Of a stretch of 64,000 bases of DNA, positions 1 through 11,735 are shown piece after piece. The stretch is from Prorocentrum cordatum (taxonomy: Eukaryota; Sar; Dinophyceae; Prorocentrales; Prorocentraceae). The notes under the pieces are model-generated. The model made no database searches, was not told the origin of the DNA, and saw only the letters and a program-made list of their open reading frames with translations. Location of the stretch: assembly GCA_963575745.1 (NCBI GenBank), contig CAUYUJ010001715.1, positions 17,501 through 81,500 on the forward strand. Direction: 5' to 3'. Positions within the stretch are counted from its first letter, which is position 1. Each line of letters begins with the position of its first letter. The translations under genes and the position numbers were made by a program.

Positions 1-1090
1 GCTGGGTGGTCCCGTCGGCCCTCAGTCGTGTCCGCGTGTGTGAAATGCAACTGGCCGCTGACACCATCCTGACAGTCCTCCCAACCCGGAGGCAACGGCG
101 GGGGGCTGTCGACGGGCAGCCCTGGCGGGACCAGGGGTGACAGCTCCGGGGCGACAGGGCGCCGTGGCGGGCGGCACCGAGCCCCTGGTGCTGAGCTGGG
201 CGCAGGCAGCCCGACGTGGAAGCGGCTGGGCGGCACGGGCGGCCAGCCTGCGGCTGAGGCGGACTTCGGCGACAAAGCGTAGCCGCGCAGAGGGGGCGCG
301 CCAATCCAAACCACGGGGGCGCCAGGGTCTCCCGGCAGCGGGCCGAGGCCACCCGGCGGCGGGGAATGCCGGGCGAGGCCGGCGCTGTCGGGCGCAACCT
401 CCGTCAGAGCTAACGGCGACTCCTCGCTTGGCGCGGCTGCCGACTGGCGGCGGCGCCTGTCCGCTTCGTGGGAACTGCGGCGGCGCCGATCTCTGGTGGT
501 CGCGCTCGACGGAGTAGGGGAGCGGCGGCGCCGGCCCCGCGACCGGAGCGCTGCGGTGGTCTATTCCCATCGTGAGCGGGGCAGCGAGGCCCGAGCGAGC
601 TGGCAGGGGTCAGGGGGGACAACGCCTCGAGTCGAGGGGCCGCGGGGCGTCGAGAAGGCAAAAAGGCGGGGCACCGCGGAGAGCAACACCACCGCACAGC
701 ACAGCACCGCACGGCACGACGCAGCACAGGCAGCACCGGCACAAGGGCATCACGCAGCACCAGCACCGCCCAACAGGCACAGCACCCGTGCGGCGCGCCC
801 AGGGCCCGCGAAAGTCAGCCGAGGTGCCCGACAGGTGGTCGGCCGTTGGGGGGGACGTGACGGCACAAGGCAAGCACATGGCAGCCATGGACGAATCACA
901 AGCGAGGGACCTCTGCGATGCAAGACGGCGCACAACGACCCACAAGAATGGCACGATCATAACGTAAACAAACAGTACCACAGTACACCAATCCATGCAA
1001 GCAACCACGGTCGACAGACAAGGGGGGCGCAGCACAACGGGCGCTGGTGGGTCACAAGGGAGACCGTGGAAGTCTTGACCAGGCCACGCG
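1..1090. other. GC-rich stretch, no gene supported
   Basis: Open frames exist on both strands, but their predicted proteins are arginine-, alanine- and proline-rich in every frame. That is what GC-rich non-coding DNA gives. I see no domain, motif or repeat here. Confidence 0.5.
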
Positions 1091-1091
1091 A

Positions 1092-1275
1092 GCCAACCCG
1101 CCAGCCAACGCCTCAACGTCGGAATAAGGCCCACCTGGAGAATTTCCAACGTGAAGACCCCGTAACGTCGGAAAAGAGCCCAGCTGGCGAATTTCCAACG
1201 GTAGGACCCCGTAACGTAGGAAAAAGAACCAAGCTGTCGAAATTCTAGCGCGAAGACGCCGTCACGTCGGAAAAT
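1092..1275. repeat. Tandem repeat, about 50 bp, just over 3 copies
   Basis: Copies begin near 1141, 1190 and 1240, with a partial copy before them. Each contains a variant of AATTTCCAACG followed by CCCCGTAACGTCGGAAAA. Copies differ by several substitutions, so the array is not recent. Confidence 0.8.
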
Positions 1276-1488
1276 CGCCAATCCCTCCCTCTAAGAGCGG
1301 TCAACGGCACCAGCCTGCCTCTGGCCCCCAGACGGCGCGCGTGCAATCATATATGGGCGGAGAGAGATGCAGCGCGCTAGTTTTTCAGGCGCGCTGTCGC
1401 TTGCTTTTAGAAGCCTCCTCGAGCAAGCCAAGGTCCAGGTGCTGCCGCGTCTCCAATCGCCATGCAGACGACGTCCCAACAAACCATG

Positions 1489-1491
<3 letters not shown>

Positions 1492-1525
<34 letters not shown>

Positions 1526-1545
1526 AAAACACACACACACACACA

Positions 1546-1587
<42 letters not shown>

Positions 1588-1599
1588 CACACACACACA

Positions 1600-1630
<31 letters not shown>

Positions 1631-1631
1631 A
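1492..1631. repeat. (AC)n microsatellite
   Basis: About 140 bp of CA dinucleotides with a few interruptions (CAAAAC, ACCAC, CAACAC, CATAC). Long Cys-Val and His-Thr ORFs over this region are artefacts of it. Confidence 0.97.
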
Positions 1632-1958
1632 CCCACCACTGACATATCAAAACACGGATGAGAAGGCGGCCTCCTGGGACCGTAAAGCCCAACTCCTGCG
1701 CTGCAGCTCCCTCGTCAAGGATTTCCAAGTCGAATGTGGTGCTGGCACATTCAGCTGTCACGGCCGAGATCGAAAAATCTGCGCGGTCACCCAAGCCAGC
1801 CAAGTGCAGCGCCAAAGCGCAACGATTTGGCATTAGGTTTCGAGCTTGAAAGACGCGGCTATGGCCTGGGCCTGTCGGCAAGGCACCTTTCCGCAGCCAC
1901 TTGCAATGCCTGCAGGAGGCCGCCGAGTGACCCAGCTGTCTGAAGACCTGCATCTACG

Positions 1959-2402
1959 CTAAAAGGTTGTCGATCTACCGTTGGGAAGGATCTTAGCTAC
2001 TACGCCGGTAACAAATTGAGCATTGCGTGTGTACTGGGCCCAGATGTGCACCGCACTCCGCTCAGTCGGCCTGCGGGCATCGAGTGCCTCACAGAGATCT
2101 AACTCAGCCGAATAAAGCCCATCCTCATTGGTAACGGCATGGTTGTTAACAGCAGCCACTGCCCGCTCGAGGGTGAGGGGCGCCCCATTTTCTCCGACAA
2201 ACGGGCTAGCTAAACTACATATGCGGATACCCCCGGGGCCGGATCCACGCTGTCTGACAAAAGAAACAAAAGTTTGCTGTCTGCCGGCGCGTAGTTGCCG
2301 GGGGAGAGCGTCGTCTGGAGCTCCACTCAACAAAACTTGCTCCTTCTCCACCTCCTCCTCCTTCTCCTCCTCCTCCTCCGCCTCCTCCCGATAGGGCAGC
2401 AA
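1959..2402 (-). CDS. Unrecognised 147-codon ORF with acidic start
   Basis: I do not recognise this ORF. The first 20 or so residues are glutamate-rich because they translate the CTC-repeat tract. The rest is less biased than neighbouring frames, with stretches such as GLYSAELDLCEALDARRP. No catalytic motif, signal peptide or membrane segment is visible. It could be an exon or a decayed retroelement fragment, and it may equally be non-coding. Confidence 0.18.
   Translation of the reverse strand: MLPYREEAEEEEEKEEEVEKEQVLLSGAPDDALPRQLRAGRQQTFVSFVRQRGSGPGGIRICSLASPFVGENGAPLTLERAVAAVNNHAVTNEDGLYSAELDLCEALDARRPTERSAVHIWAQYTRNAQFVTGVVAKILPNGRSTTF
2340..2392. repeat. (CTC)n trinucleotide tract
   Basis: Pyrimidine-rich CTC/CTT repeat on the + strand. 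It encodes Glu runs on the minus strand and Leu/Ser runs on the plus strand. Confidence 0.9.
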
Positions 2403-2888
2403 TTAAGCTCCAGCATGCAGGGGGGCTCGGGCCAAACATCGCGTTGCAGAACAGCCGCGCGCGACCGCGACGCATACAAGACACAGACAAGCACGCTTGC
2501 GTTGCACTCGGCTGCGCGCGCGGGGCCGCGCCGGGCCCGCCCAACACCAACCTCACGACGCATGACAACGCGGGTGTGCACGCGAAGCCGGGGAATGACA
2601 GGACGGGGAGGGGCAGGGGGCGAGGGAGGAGAACGAAGAGAAAAGGACGCGGGGCGAGCGTTGCGATGCACACAAGCGGGCGCGGCATCAGGAGCAACAG
2701 TGCACCACGTCATCAAGCAGCCAAGGAAATTCCGCGACACAGGCATGACACAAAGAAAAAGCATTGAGCACGCGTGCTTGCAAAACAACAGGTGCACATG
2801 CACGTGACGACGCCGGGCCCCCACAGCGAAGTTTCCATCACGTTCCACCCAGCACGCGCGCAAACCGTCGGACAATGCATTACTGGGC

Positions 2889-4426
2889 GTCTTATCGGAG
2901 AAGACCGTCCAGGCAGATATCCCCCCACGTTGGGTCCTCCAGAAGTGCCCAGAGCACTGGGCTCTACCTGCAGAAGTGGAGAAGTGGGCTACGGACCGCG
3001 GCTTCACTAACATCGCGGGGGTCACCAGATCCACGAAACGCACTTGCTTCATGAGGGCCGACCTTGCAGGAGCGCCCAAGGACCAGATCTGCACGTTCAC
3101 GAGTGGCATCGTTGCATCGCTTGCCCCACAACGCCGAAAAGCCAGACCTGCACCACAGAGTCGCGGCACGACGGCGTGGGGTACTCCAGCAGCGGCCCGA
3201 CCCACACTTCCGGCAGCGCAGGCATAGCAGCCAGCAGCAAAGCAGGAAGAGGACGAGGAGATGCCGCAGCAGAAGGCACCAACTCCTCCTTGCAAGTCCG
3301 ACGGTGAAGCTCAGGAACCTGCAGCACCACCAGCATCGACGCCAGCATCGACGCCAGCATCGACGCCAGCCCCTCCCCCATGGCAGCAGTACTTCAACGA
3401 AGTCAATTGTGGAAGTGGCGGAGACTGCTTCTTCTGTGTAGCTACCCAGAGCACGCGTGCCCTCTCGACCAACCCGAAGCCTTGCCCGCCGAAGGACCTC
3501 TTGCCAGGGGGACCTCAGCAGGCTGTTCTTCGCCAATTGGTGGCATCCGAGATCATGAATGGCAAGGAGAACGCGAATGTGAATAGTACCTGGGCGACCT
3601 CGACCATGGCAAGAGCCGCAGCAGCGGCGACCAAGACGAATTTCTGCATCTGGAAGCGCTCTGCAGCAGGGGCCTGGCAGATGTACGTGGCGCCCACTGG
3701 AGTATCCACGTCCAGGACGGTGTACATGACGCTCAAGGACAACCACTACATGTTCCTTGCACCGACCACGCCACTACCTCCAGAGTTGGCAAAGGCGCGG
3801 GCGGCTTCGGCATACCCACACCTACACGCTTCACTGGCGGAGGGGCGAAGTCGGATTGCTCAGCCAGTATTTCATCACGCAAACCACGAAGTGTACTTGG
3901 CATTGACAAGGCTGAGTCTTCTGAAGTTTCCCCACGCAAAGCACGGAGTATCCATGGTCTCAGTCCGACATCGGTTGCGAAGGCCAGGAGCATCCCGGGC
4001 CTCAGCCCCGCTTCCAAGCGCTCCAAGGGGGCCAGCGCCAAGGACAAGAGCATCCCTGATCTGTCGGAGGCTCAGGACATCGACGACGGCATCGACCTGG
4101 ACACGGGCAAGCCGTTCAAGCCAGAACGCTTCGGATACTACAACTGCCCTACCGAGGACTGTGGATGGAAACCAAATCCTGATTGCAAACCTTGTCAGAT
4201 GTTATACGATGCTCGCGAACATTGGCGCGAATGCTGTGGGAAGTTGCCTCCCAAGAAAACACCCGAGACGAGGAGTGATCGACTTCGGAATGGCGAGCAC
4301 CAGAAGTGCCTTGACCGTGGCAAACGACTGAAACTGCGATCCTCACGAAGACCTTGCGTCGTCGCAACAGGCGACGCGCACGGACACAAGGAAGGTCACG
4401 AAGTACTCATGCATCCGCTGTGGTAG
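2889..4426 (+). pseudogene. LINE-O ORF1 region with OTU-like cysteine protease
   Basis: One frame runs from about 2889 to 4331 with a single UAG at 3225-3227. Counting from the Met at 3261, residues 53-56 read GGDC and residue 162 is the His of DNHYMFL. This matches the OTU Asp-x-x-Cys and C-terminal His arrangement. Between them lies an LRQLVASEIM helix, as expected for OTU proteases. These enzymes normally cleave ubiquitin-type isopeptide bonds; in a retroelement the role is unknown (polyprotein processing or host deubiquitination are guesses). Near 3830 the sensible frame shifts and continues through a Ser/Lys-rich linker to a Cys-rich segment (CPTEDC, CKPC, then HWRECC) at about 4145-4245, probably a zinc finger. 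A truncation, UAG and frameshift make it non-functional. Confidence 0.65.
3331..3370 (+). repeat. 12-bp coding repeat, 3 copies
   Basis: Unit CAGCATCGACGC repeated three times, encoding the Ala-Ser-Thr-Pro repeats just before the OTU-like domain. Confidence 0.9.
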
Positions 4427-4810
4427 AGTGAATGAACTCCATCGCTTCCAAGCGGCACATCGCGCACTCAGGCCATGCAAGAACCCTGCGATTCCACGCG
4501 GGGACACCTCGACTTACGACTACCAAGCTCTGGTCGCCGGCAAGGAGCCGGCGGACAAGTGGTACGAGATGGGGAGGAGGGCGGCGCACCGCATGATGCT
4601 CAAGGCGAGGGCCATGTTCGGCAGGGCCCCCCTGCGTCCTCGTGCTGTACGCCAGCGGCCTGCGGCCGAATCCTCATCGCGAAGGGACCCGTTCCTGGGA
4701 GGGAGCTCCCAGGGGCAGGAAAAGAAACGCACAGCTTATCCTACGACGGTGGCGAGGTCTACGCGGGCTCGGCCATCAATACCAAAGCAAGCACGACTGA
4801 GGTCCTGATC
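4385..4810 (+). pseudogene. LINE-O zinc-finger and linker segment
   Basis: After a frameshift near 4390 the frame reads KYSCIRCGRV, then a His-containing helix and RPCK: a C-x2-C...H...C zinc-finger pattern. A basic stretch follows (WYEMGRRAAHRMMLKARAMFG), probably nucleic-acid binding. It sits between the OTU-like region and the endonuclease, where LINE ORF1/ORF2 proteins usually place zinc fingers. Frame is lost by 4810. Confidence 0.45.
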
Positions 4811-5267
4811 GACCTCTCCTGCTACCTCCAAGAAGGTTCGAACGATGACGGCAGCATCTGGTGCGGCCTCATCTTCAGCTTGTGCTACGACGGCTTCAAA
4901 GCAAGTATGCCAGAGATCCAAGCCGACTTCCACTGCTACCTCAAAGATGTCCCTAACGACGACGGCACCGACAGCATCGTCTGGAGCAGCCTCGTCATCC
5001 GCGGGTGTCTCTACATAATCTCCTTGTCTCACATGTATCACAGACTCCAGCGTCCAGACCGCGTGTTGGACCACTTCACTCTTATGACGTTTCACTGGAT
5101 GAAGTTGAAGGCGTTAGATCGCAAGTCCCTACCCTCAGGTGCACCCAAGCGGTAAACAGCGCGAGGGGTAGGACAGTCGCCACAGGATAGAACGCAAGTC
5201 CCTGTCCCCAAGGTAAACAGCGAGAGGGGCATGGCTCAGTCGCCAAGTTTCCAGCCGAGTCAGGTTT

Positions 5268-6073
5268 ATCGGTTGCCTCAATCAACGTGACAAGTCTCAC
5301 CGAGGCCATATTGGAAGAGGTTCTGGAAAGCTTGGATACGTCAGTGGATATTCCATGCATGCAGGAAGTCCGTATGCCTGACCTACGTTCCCAGTGGCTT
5401 ATTCGTGCTGCTGGACACTTGTGCCGGTCGGCTGCTTGCTCATCCTCCTGGTCCTACCTCAGACGGCAGACATGCCATTGTTTGGCGTAGGTCGCTTGGC
5501 CGCGTCACGATCATCCGCGACGAGGACCGCCACCGTCGCGATCGCATCATCGGCCTCAGGACCACCAAATGCACAGTCTTCTCAATCTACGGATCACATA
5601 GCTACGATCGGCATTGGTGGTCGGACACACTGATTGGTTCCAGAAAAAAGAGCCCCCTGGGCCACCCTACAATCACCAGGGGGGTCCTCAATTGGCGGGA
5701 TACGTACAATACTTTACTTACGATTGGCTGGAAGCTGGATGACTCCGCGGACGCCACTCCACCAGTTACGACGGCTGTCGGGACAGCACCCACACGAGCT
5801 TTGGCTCGGGGGCCGCCTCAGGCACCAGCACCACGGTTCAATGGCTGCAAGCTACTGCCTGGGAACCACCACCATGCTCTTACTACGCGCGAGCTGAACA
5901 TACCATATGTCGAGCTGCCTGCGTTCCGTCTCCACCACACGGCTGGCTACAAGCAGGTACGTGACTCGAACGACGCGGAAGTTGAACTACTCAGAGAGTT
6001 ACTGGACATGGAATGCGGACCACCTCACGACGGCACCATCGACACGGATTTGGACGATATCGGTTTTACTTGA
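5268..6073 (+). pseudogene. LINE-O APE-type endonuclease, frameshifted
   Basis: The stretch 5268-5372 reads SINVTSLTEAILEEVL, then DIPCMQEVRMP. This is the APE N-terminus, with the conserved Asn (INVTSL) and the catalytic Glu in MQE. Later pieces in other frames (CTVFSIYGSH near 5575, and a stretch around 5930-6000) look like the strands before the remaining active-site residues, but the canonical SDH motif is not clear. At least two frameshifts occur. The APE domain would nick target DNA for target-primed reverse transcription. Confidence 0.5.
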
Positions 6074-6205
6074 TGGATCGCCGGCAACACTGGCACCATA
6101 GGGCTGAGACGGCCCTGCAGGTGGCAGCACAGAGAGGGGCAGTCGACATGACGCGCACGCAGGAGAGACCGAAGGGCTCTCCCCCGACCCAGCGGCCAGT
6201 GGCCA

Positions 6206-6710
6206 GTGCTCCGAGGCACCGCCCCGAGCAGCCAATTGCTCACCGCCGCCTCCTTCGGTTACACCGTCAGTTCTCGGAGCACCTCCGCCAGGGGGCGCCC
6301 ACTTCAGAGTATCTCGTCCCACGCCACTTTCAGAAGTACGCCATGGCTGCATTCGATGGGTATCCTTACCACGGACGGCCTTGGCACAACAACATATGCT
6401 GACGCTCTTGCCCGCATCACCTCGGCCATCACGAGGGAAAATGTCAAGCTACAACGTGCTGCACGGCCCGCCTGGAAGACGAAGTTTGCGAGCTGGACCA
6501 GCGACATCTTCGCCATGGCCACACCTATGTTCAGAACGACCCCACCTTCCTCCAGCTGCCATGCGAGTGACATGAGCGAGCAGTGGGAGAAGCAATCGTG
6601 CCCGACCAACTGTGACGGCACTGGCCACGCGGCCCGCCGGCGCCAGCACGCCTCGCAGGTGGCCTTCGCGCCCGCAACTTTCTCGGCTGACTGGCCACCG
6701 CCACTCGAGA
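6206..6710 (+). pseudogene. LINE-O RT, 5' part, cut by YR-1
   Basis: The frame running into YR-1 ends ...ADWPPPLEK. Joined in silico to base 13321, it continues without a shift into FQRAIKHSKGCPGLDGWSF. This is the RT N-terminal signature (Gly-x-Asp-Gly) seen in LINE reverse transcriptases. It shows that this half and the half at 13321-13817 were one gene. Confidence 0.65.
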
Positions 6711-6835
6711 AGTCGCGTCGAGGCTGGGCCCGCGCTAACGCAGGGCACAACCGTCGACTGGCGCAGGCCCAGGCCAGGCGGTGGGGTGAGCGCGAGTCGG
6801 CGTCGCGGAGCCGAGCAACCTCGCCGACGCCTCCC
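6711..6835 (-). repeat. YR-1 split direct repeat B2 (3' end)
   Basis: 125 bp, identical to B1. It is the 3' terminus of the element; a 92-bp spacer separates it from A2. Confidence 0.95.
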
Positions 6836-6927
6836 CCAAGCCTGGCGCTGGGTCAGCCCAGCCTCGACACAACTAGCAGCCACTGCGACGCCAGTGCGCT
6901 CGCGCAGCAGGGTCGGGCGGGTGGGGA

Positions 6928-7140
6928 AAAACGCATCCCGCCAGCGGGACGGCCACGCGTGAGACAAATCCCATTCACCTGCGACGAGAACGCGCTCGCG
7001 GGCGCGCAGGGTGGGGATCCGCCTCAGCCGTGAATAGCCGTCCCGCAGCATTAGAGACAAGCAAGAAGATAGCCAATAGGGGCCACGACGCTCGCGCGAC
7101 TTCTCCCCGCGCTCAAATGCTGCCCAGAGCGCCCATGAGA
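6928..7140 (-). repeat. YR-1 split direct repeat A2
   Basis: 213 bp, identical to A1. The B1/A2 junction (7137-7141) carries the GAGAA core also found at both outer ends. Confidence 0.95.
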
Positions 7141-7265
7141 AGTCGCGTCGAGGCTGGGCCCGCGCTAACGCAGGGCACAACCGTCGACTGGCGCAGGCCC
7201 AGGCCAGGCGGTGGGGTGAGCGCGAGTCGGCGTCGCGGAGCCGAGCAACCTCGCCGACGCCTCCC
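7141..7265 (-). repeat. YR-1 split direct repeat B1
   Basis: 125 bp, identical to 6711-6835 (offset 430). It lies directly beside A2, so B1 and A2 form one composite block downstream of the recombinase. Confidence 0.95.
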
Positions 7266-7699
7266 GATGCATGCTCGGCGGAACGACGCCCAAGCGCGCT
7301 CTAAGCAGACCGCAGATGCCTGGTCTGCTTGACTCACGGCCTGGGCGGCCCCTGCACCGCTTCCGCGGCGATCGGCGCGTCCTGCGCGCCACGCGCCGCC
7401 GCGGAGCCCCGACCCCGATGCCTGCAGGGCGGCGCCTCGTCGGAATCGGAGTGCGCGATCTCGGCTTCTGCCGCCAGCACCATGGCTCGCGTCTTTGCGG
7501 CCGGGTACCTGTGCGCCGCCAAGCGCCGCGCCCTCGCGACCCAGGCAGCGCGGCCGTGCCCCCTGTCGGAATGGAGTGCCCGAACGCGGCCACAGATCTC
7601 CAACCCCCTTCGAAGAACAGCGCTGCTGGCCCCCCGGTGCGGAGTGCCTGCGTGCGAGAGACACGAACTGCGCGCGGGCCCTGGGTAGGCAGGGGACGG

Positions 7700-8860
7700 C
7701 AAGGGGAGCCCATGCCTGGTCGGCCCCGCCGCGCCTGAAGCAATGCGCCCCCCACTCCAATGCCCTATGGAGCCCGAGGTGGGCAGCGGCGAGCTTGACG
7801 CAAGCCAGCCCGTCCACGTAAGAGACGCCCGGCAGGAGCTGCTCGCCGGGCCGGAGCGAATGCCGAATGATGCAGACCGCACACAATCGTTTGCCCTGGA
7901 GCTGGCATACGCATACCCTCCAGACCTCGCGATGCGGGGAGCCCGGGGCGCGCCCCGCCGCGCGCGCGCGCTCGGCCCGCCGGGTCGGGAGCCACTCTCC
8001 CCTTCCGCTGGCGGAATTGCACCTGCACCTGGTGCTTTCCTACGTCTACGTGGAGCGAGACGGCACTATGCCCAGGCGCATTCAGCCCCACTACTTCGGA
8101 GCCGAAGCGCAAGCAGAACTGCCAGCATATGACGAAAGCGTCGGCCATATCGCCGCGTCCGATCTGCCAAACGCCAGGCCCGCGGGCCGGCACGCACGGC
8201 AGGCCGCTTAGTTCGAAGAGCGCGCGGCCGCGCCTCGCGCAGCCAATCCGACATCGCGCGCACGTTTTCGGCCGTGGCGCGCGCACGAAATCTTTGCGCA
8301 CCAGGCGGTTCCGCCTGCCGCCGATATCATGGGCTCGCGGCCGACGCGCGCGGCGGCCGTACCTTTCGGGCACCGAATACCAGGGTCCGCGTGTCCGCCA
8401 AAGACCCTGTGTCTGCGCGGAGCAGATGCAGGACTGAGCGAATGCCCTGCAAATAGTTCGACAGGGTCCCCAGGCGGCGACAGAGCGCCACCATCATGTC
8501 CCGCGCGATGGCGCACGGCGGCCAGGGCGGGACGCCTGCCGCATCGCACGCCTGGCCGTACAACTCCACCGCCGAGGCATACGGGTATGCCGAGAGCTTC
8601 CACGCGTGGAATTCTCGCCACAGCGCGGCCATCTGGATGCGGCGCATGCACTCCAGTCCTGCTCCTGACACCCGCAATTCCTCGGCGCGCCGACGAGGTG
8701 TTCCTGGCACCCGCCGCACGCCGATGTCCTGCCTCGCGCGCACCTCCCGCGGAATGCCGCCTTCGCTTATGAATATCGCGGGCGGAGCCTGGAGTTTCGT
8801 CAGCTGGCGGATTGCCTCTGCCAGCATCGGCGGCGCTGGTACCTCCGCGCCGCGCGCGGT
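7700..8860 (-). pseudogene. YR-1 tyrosine recombinase, frameshifted
   Basis: The frame at 8827-8327 gives a helical core-binding domain (ALWREFHAWKLSAYPY, then LSNYLQGIRSVLHLL). A second frame carries FCLRFGSEVVGL (box A Arg, about 8110) and a basic RQRKGR strand. A third piece has HCFRRGGAD, the His-x-x-Arg box II motif (about 7760). I cannot locate the nucleophilic Tyr with confidence. This enzyme would integrate a circular DNA copy, which fits the split repeats and the absence of target-site duplication. Confidence 0.6.
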
Positions 8861-9488
8861 GCACGAGGACGGTGGCGCCGCGCGGTGGTGCCTGCCGTGC
8901 CTGCCTTGCCGCTGAGAGCAACGCGAGGGCTTCTTGAGGCGTCAAACCCCCGCCGGGCCGGCGTTTCGCGCGCAAGCCCGGTGCCGGTGCCGGGCACTTG
9001 GCCGCTTTCTCGAGTAACGTTTCCGCCGCCTTCGCGCCCACGGGTCAGCGGGCGGCGGCCGGCCTTGCTTGCTCCGCCGGATGGGGCGGAGTTGCGCGCG
9101 CGCGCTCGACCTGGGAGAGCGATACCGCTGCATCGTCCTCCCGGGGCCGCTTTGCCTTTTCGTGGGTCAGCTTACGCGCGTGAGTAATAAGCGTCACGGT
9201 GAAGCACTCTGACCACTCCCGGAGGCACGGGAACACTTCCCTTGTCTCCTTCGCCGTGAATCCGGACAGGTCGGGGGGATACGCCGCTCCTTCGGCTGCG
9301 AGCATGGATGTCAGACACTGCAGAGCTTCCGCGCCTACCGGATGCGAATCATTTTCGGGCGTCCACCGCGACGCGGGTGATAAGCACGCAAGCATGGCGC
9401 CCGCGGGCCCCCTCTCGCGGCGGGCCTGGTCGTCACGCGCTCGCCGCGCAAGCCTTTGCGCCCCCTACAAATTGCCCTGTGCTACTTG

Positions 9489-11675
9489 CTATGCATGCCC
9501 GCGCGAATGCCAGGGCGCCGCGCGGGGCCATGGCCACGCCACTCGGGTGAAGCCCTCGCGGTGCATGGCCGCAATCGCGGCCGCCTTCGTGGCGGGCCGC
9601 GTAGGGGCGTCTGCCACGTTGAGCGCGGATGGCACATACCACGCGCTCAGGAGGCACCGCGCGGTCGCTGCTGCGAACCAAATATCTGCCACGAGCGCGT
9701 TATAATCTGCCTGGCGCGAGGTCCCGCGTAGGAGCACCCCGAGCGCGGCCTGGCGCGGTCAGCGGAGCATCGCACGGGCAGCTCGGCGACCCGCGCCCGG
9801 CCGCGCCTTCGAATCGACAAACAACACGATTTCCGCATCGCGCAGCGTCGCGAGCAAATGATGCAAGGCGCAAACGGCCGCGACGAGTTCCCATGCCGCG
9901 ACCTTTCGCAACACGGCGGGCTGTCCGCCAGGCTACGCGTGGCCGGGGCGCCCCCGCCTGCGTCTTGCGGTGCTTCGTCCACCGCTTGATCGACGAAGGC
10001 ACATCAGCCGCTGCATAGCGCTTACCGCTGGGCCCAATGATGACCCACGCGAGCCTGCGGAGGCGGGGCGGGCCGGGCAATGCGGGCGCCGTTCCAAACA
10101 GGCGCGCGCGTATGTCGCCTGCCGCCGCCCGTCGCGTCGGAATGAACGAGGTAGCGTGGCCGCTCCGGGGTCACCCGCAGGGGCACCGCTCGTTCCGGCG
10201 CGCTCCGGAGGAAGCGCAGCCACCATTCCAATGCCCCGCGGAGCCGCGACTTCAACCTCCATCCCCGCTGCTGCGCGTGCCAGAACAGCGGGGCGAGGTA
10301 TACCCGGGCACCTGCCGTCGCTCTCGCGCGCGCGTCGCTCGCGCGCGGGAGCTTGGGCGTGCCTCTGCCGAACACCGCAGAGGAGCCCCATCCGAGTCTG
10401 CCGGCAAGTTTTGATGCCGCCGCCGGCGACATTCTCCCTGCCTCCAGCACCCACTCGATCTCTTGGATCCATTTGTGGCGCTTGTCGCCACCGATCGCGA
10501 ATACTAACGAGAGCTCATCGCCCGATCCGCGCACTTCCGCGTCGACGCCGAGCACAGTGGCCCTCGGCTCGGCAACAACGCGTTTGCCGGCGTCCAGGCG
10601 CCAGCCCAAAAGGTCTTCGACGACCGCCCTCAGGACCTCTGCGGCATCGCGGGGGCCGCCCGTGCCGGGCCCCCTGTCCGCGTCGGCCCGGAACAGATCG
10701 TCCACGAATCGGCCCGAAGCGAGCGAGAACAGCTTGGCAAGGATGGCCTGCCGCGCTCGCGGGGCGCTCGCCGTGCCGCCGCGGCGCTCGCGCCTCGCGC
10801 CTGGAGCGCCGCCCCAACGCGGTCCCAAGCGTATCCGCTGCCCACGGCGCCGAAGGGGCAGCTCAAGAGTTGCAGACAGTAGCCCTCGCGGGCTCCCTTG
10901 GCCCATACCGAATGGGCCAACGGGAGGTCGGCGCCTCGCACGGGCAACGTTTTGTAAGCACCGATGAAATCTTCTTTGCTCAGCACCGGCGTGCCGGCCG
11001 CGGCCGCGATCCGCGCCAGCTCGACCAGAGCATCGAGAGAATCCACCCTACGCGCGGTCGCGGCGACACGGGAGAGCGGACAGCGCGCGCGAGGGGCGGG
11101 GGGGGGGGAAAGGGCCCGCCTGCACCTCTCGGCTGCGGCGGCGCAGTCATTAACGCCCGTGGCAGTGAAATCGTCGATCGCGCGTACCTGGACGCGTTGG
11201 CTCCCGGCGCGGCGCCCAGGGGAGGGGACGGTGCATGCCGCGGCGAATGCGCCATTCCTTGCGTATCCATTCTTCCAACTTCCAGCGCCATCCCTCGTCT
11301 ACAGGGAATCGCGGGTTTAACACCGCCCCGCGTGGCAGGTCGGACAACCGGACCCACGCTGCCTGGCCCGCGGCCACCTGCACGCTCGCGGACGTCGCAG
11401 CATGGGCGACTGTCCCCGCTGGCTTGCGCGGCGCGCGCCTCTTCGTATGCTTTATCATGCAAAATCTGGGTGACTTCCGCGTCGGTCCCCAGATCCCGAG
11501 ACACGCGCTCGAGGGTGGCGGCGTTCAAAGTGTCCGCTCGGCTGCGCAACTCGGATGGGCATTCGGCTCCCTTGGGGGTCACGGGCGCGTTCATGCCCGA
11601 GCGCGGCAGGACCCCCACTAGCGGGAAGCCCCGCTCCAAGTCACGCGTCAAATTCTCGTCGGACGCCTCAAGCAC
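9489..11675 (-). pseudogene. YR-1 reverse transcriptase and RNase H
   Basis: In order on the minus strand: LNPRFPVDEG then AIDDFTATGVN (about 11150-11340, the region before motif A in DIRS RTs), KEDFIGAYKTLPV (motif A), LLSCPFGAVGSGYAW (motif B region), FVDDLF (motif C with both aspartates, about 10700), then an RNase H with VHSDATGGG (first Asp, about 10120) and YVPSALNVADAPTR (last Asp, about 9600). RNase H motif order is canonical. The pieces lie in several frames, so frameshifts have accumulated. The RT copies the element RNA and RNase H removes the RNA strand. Confidence 0.7.
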
Positions 11676-11735
11676 GGAGCCGCGCCCCGCTGTCGCGCGC
11701 GCGCGCTGCGTCGCTGGTCACCCCTGCAGCTTGCA

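Larger units (their letters stand above)
1276..2860. other. Interspersed simple repeats, no gene supported
   Basis: Apart from the microsatellites and the short minus-strand ORF listed separately, nothing here resembles a known domain. Open frames around 2200-2800 are shadows of skewed composition. Confidence 0.4.

Noticed and set aside
22-570. Overlapping long ORFs on both strands at the start of the window
   Set aside because: All frames are Arg/Ala/Pro-rich as expected for GC-rich DNA; no motif supports any of them.
1385-1661. Several Cys-Val or His-Thr-rich ORFs
   Set aside because: They translate the (AC)n microsatellite and have no coding signal outside it.
7113-7886. A separate host gene from the long minus-strand ORF
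   Set aside because: It contains the recombinase His-x-x-Arg motif and then runs into the YR-1 direct repeat, so it belongs to the element.
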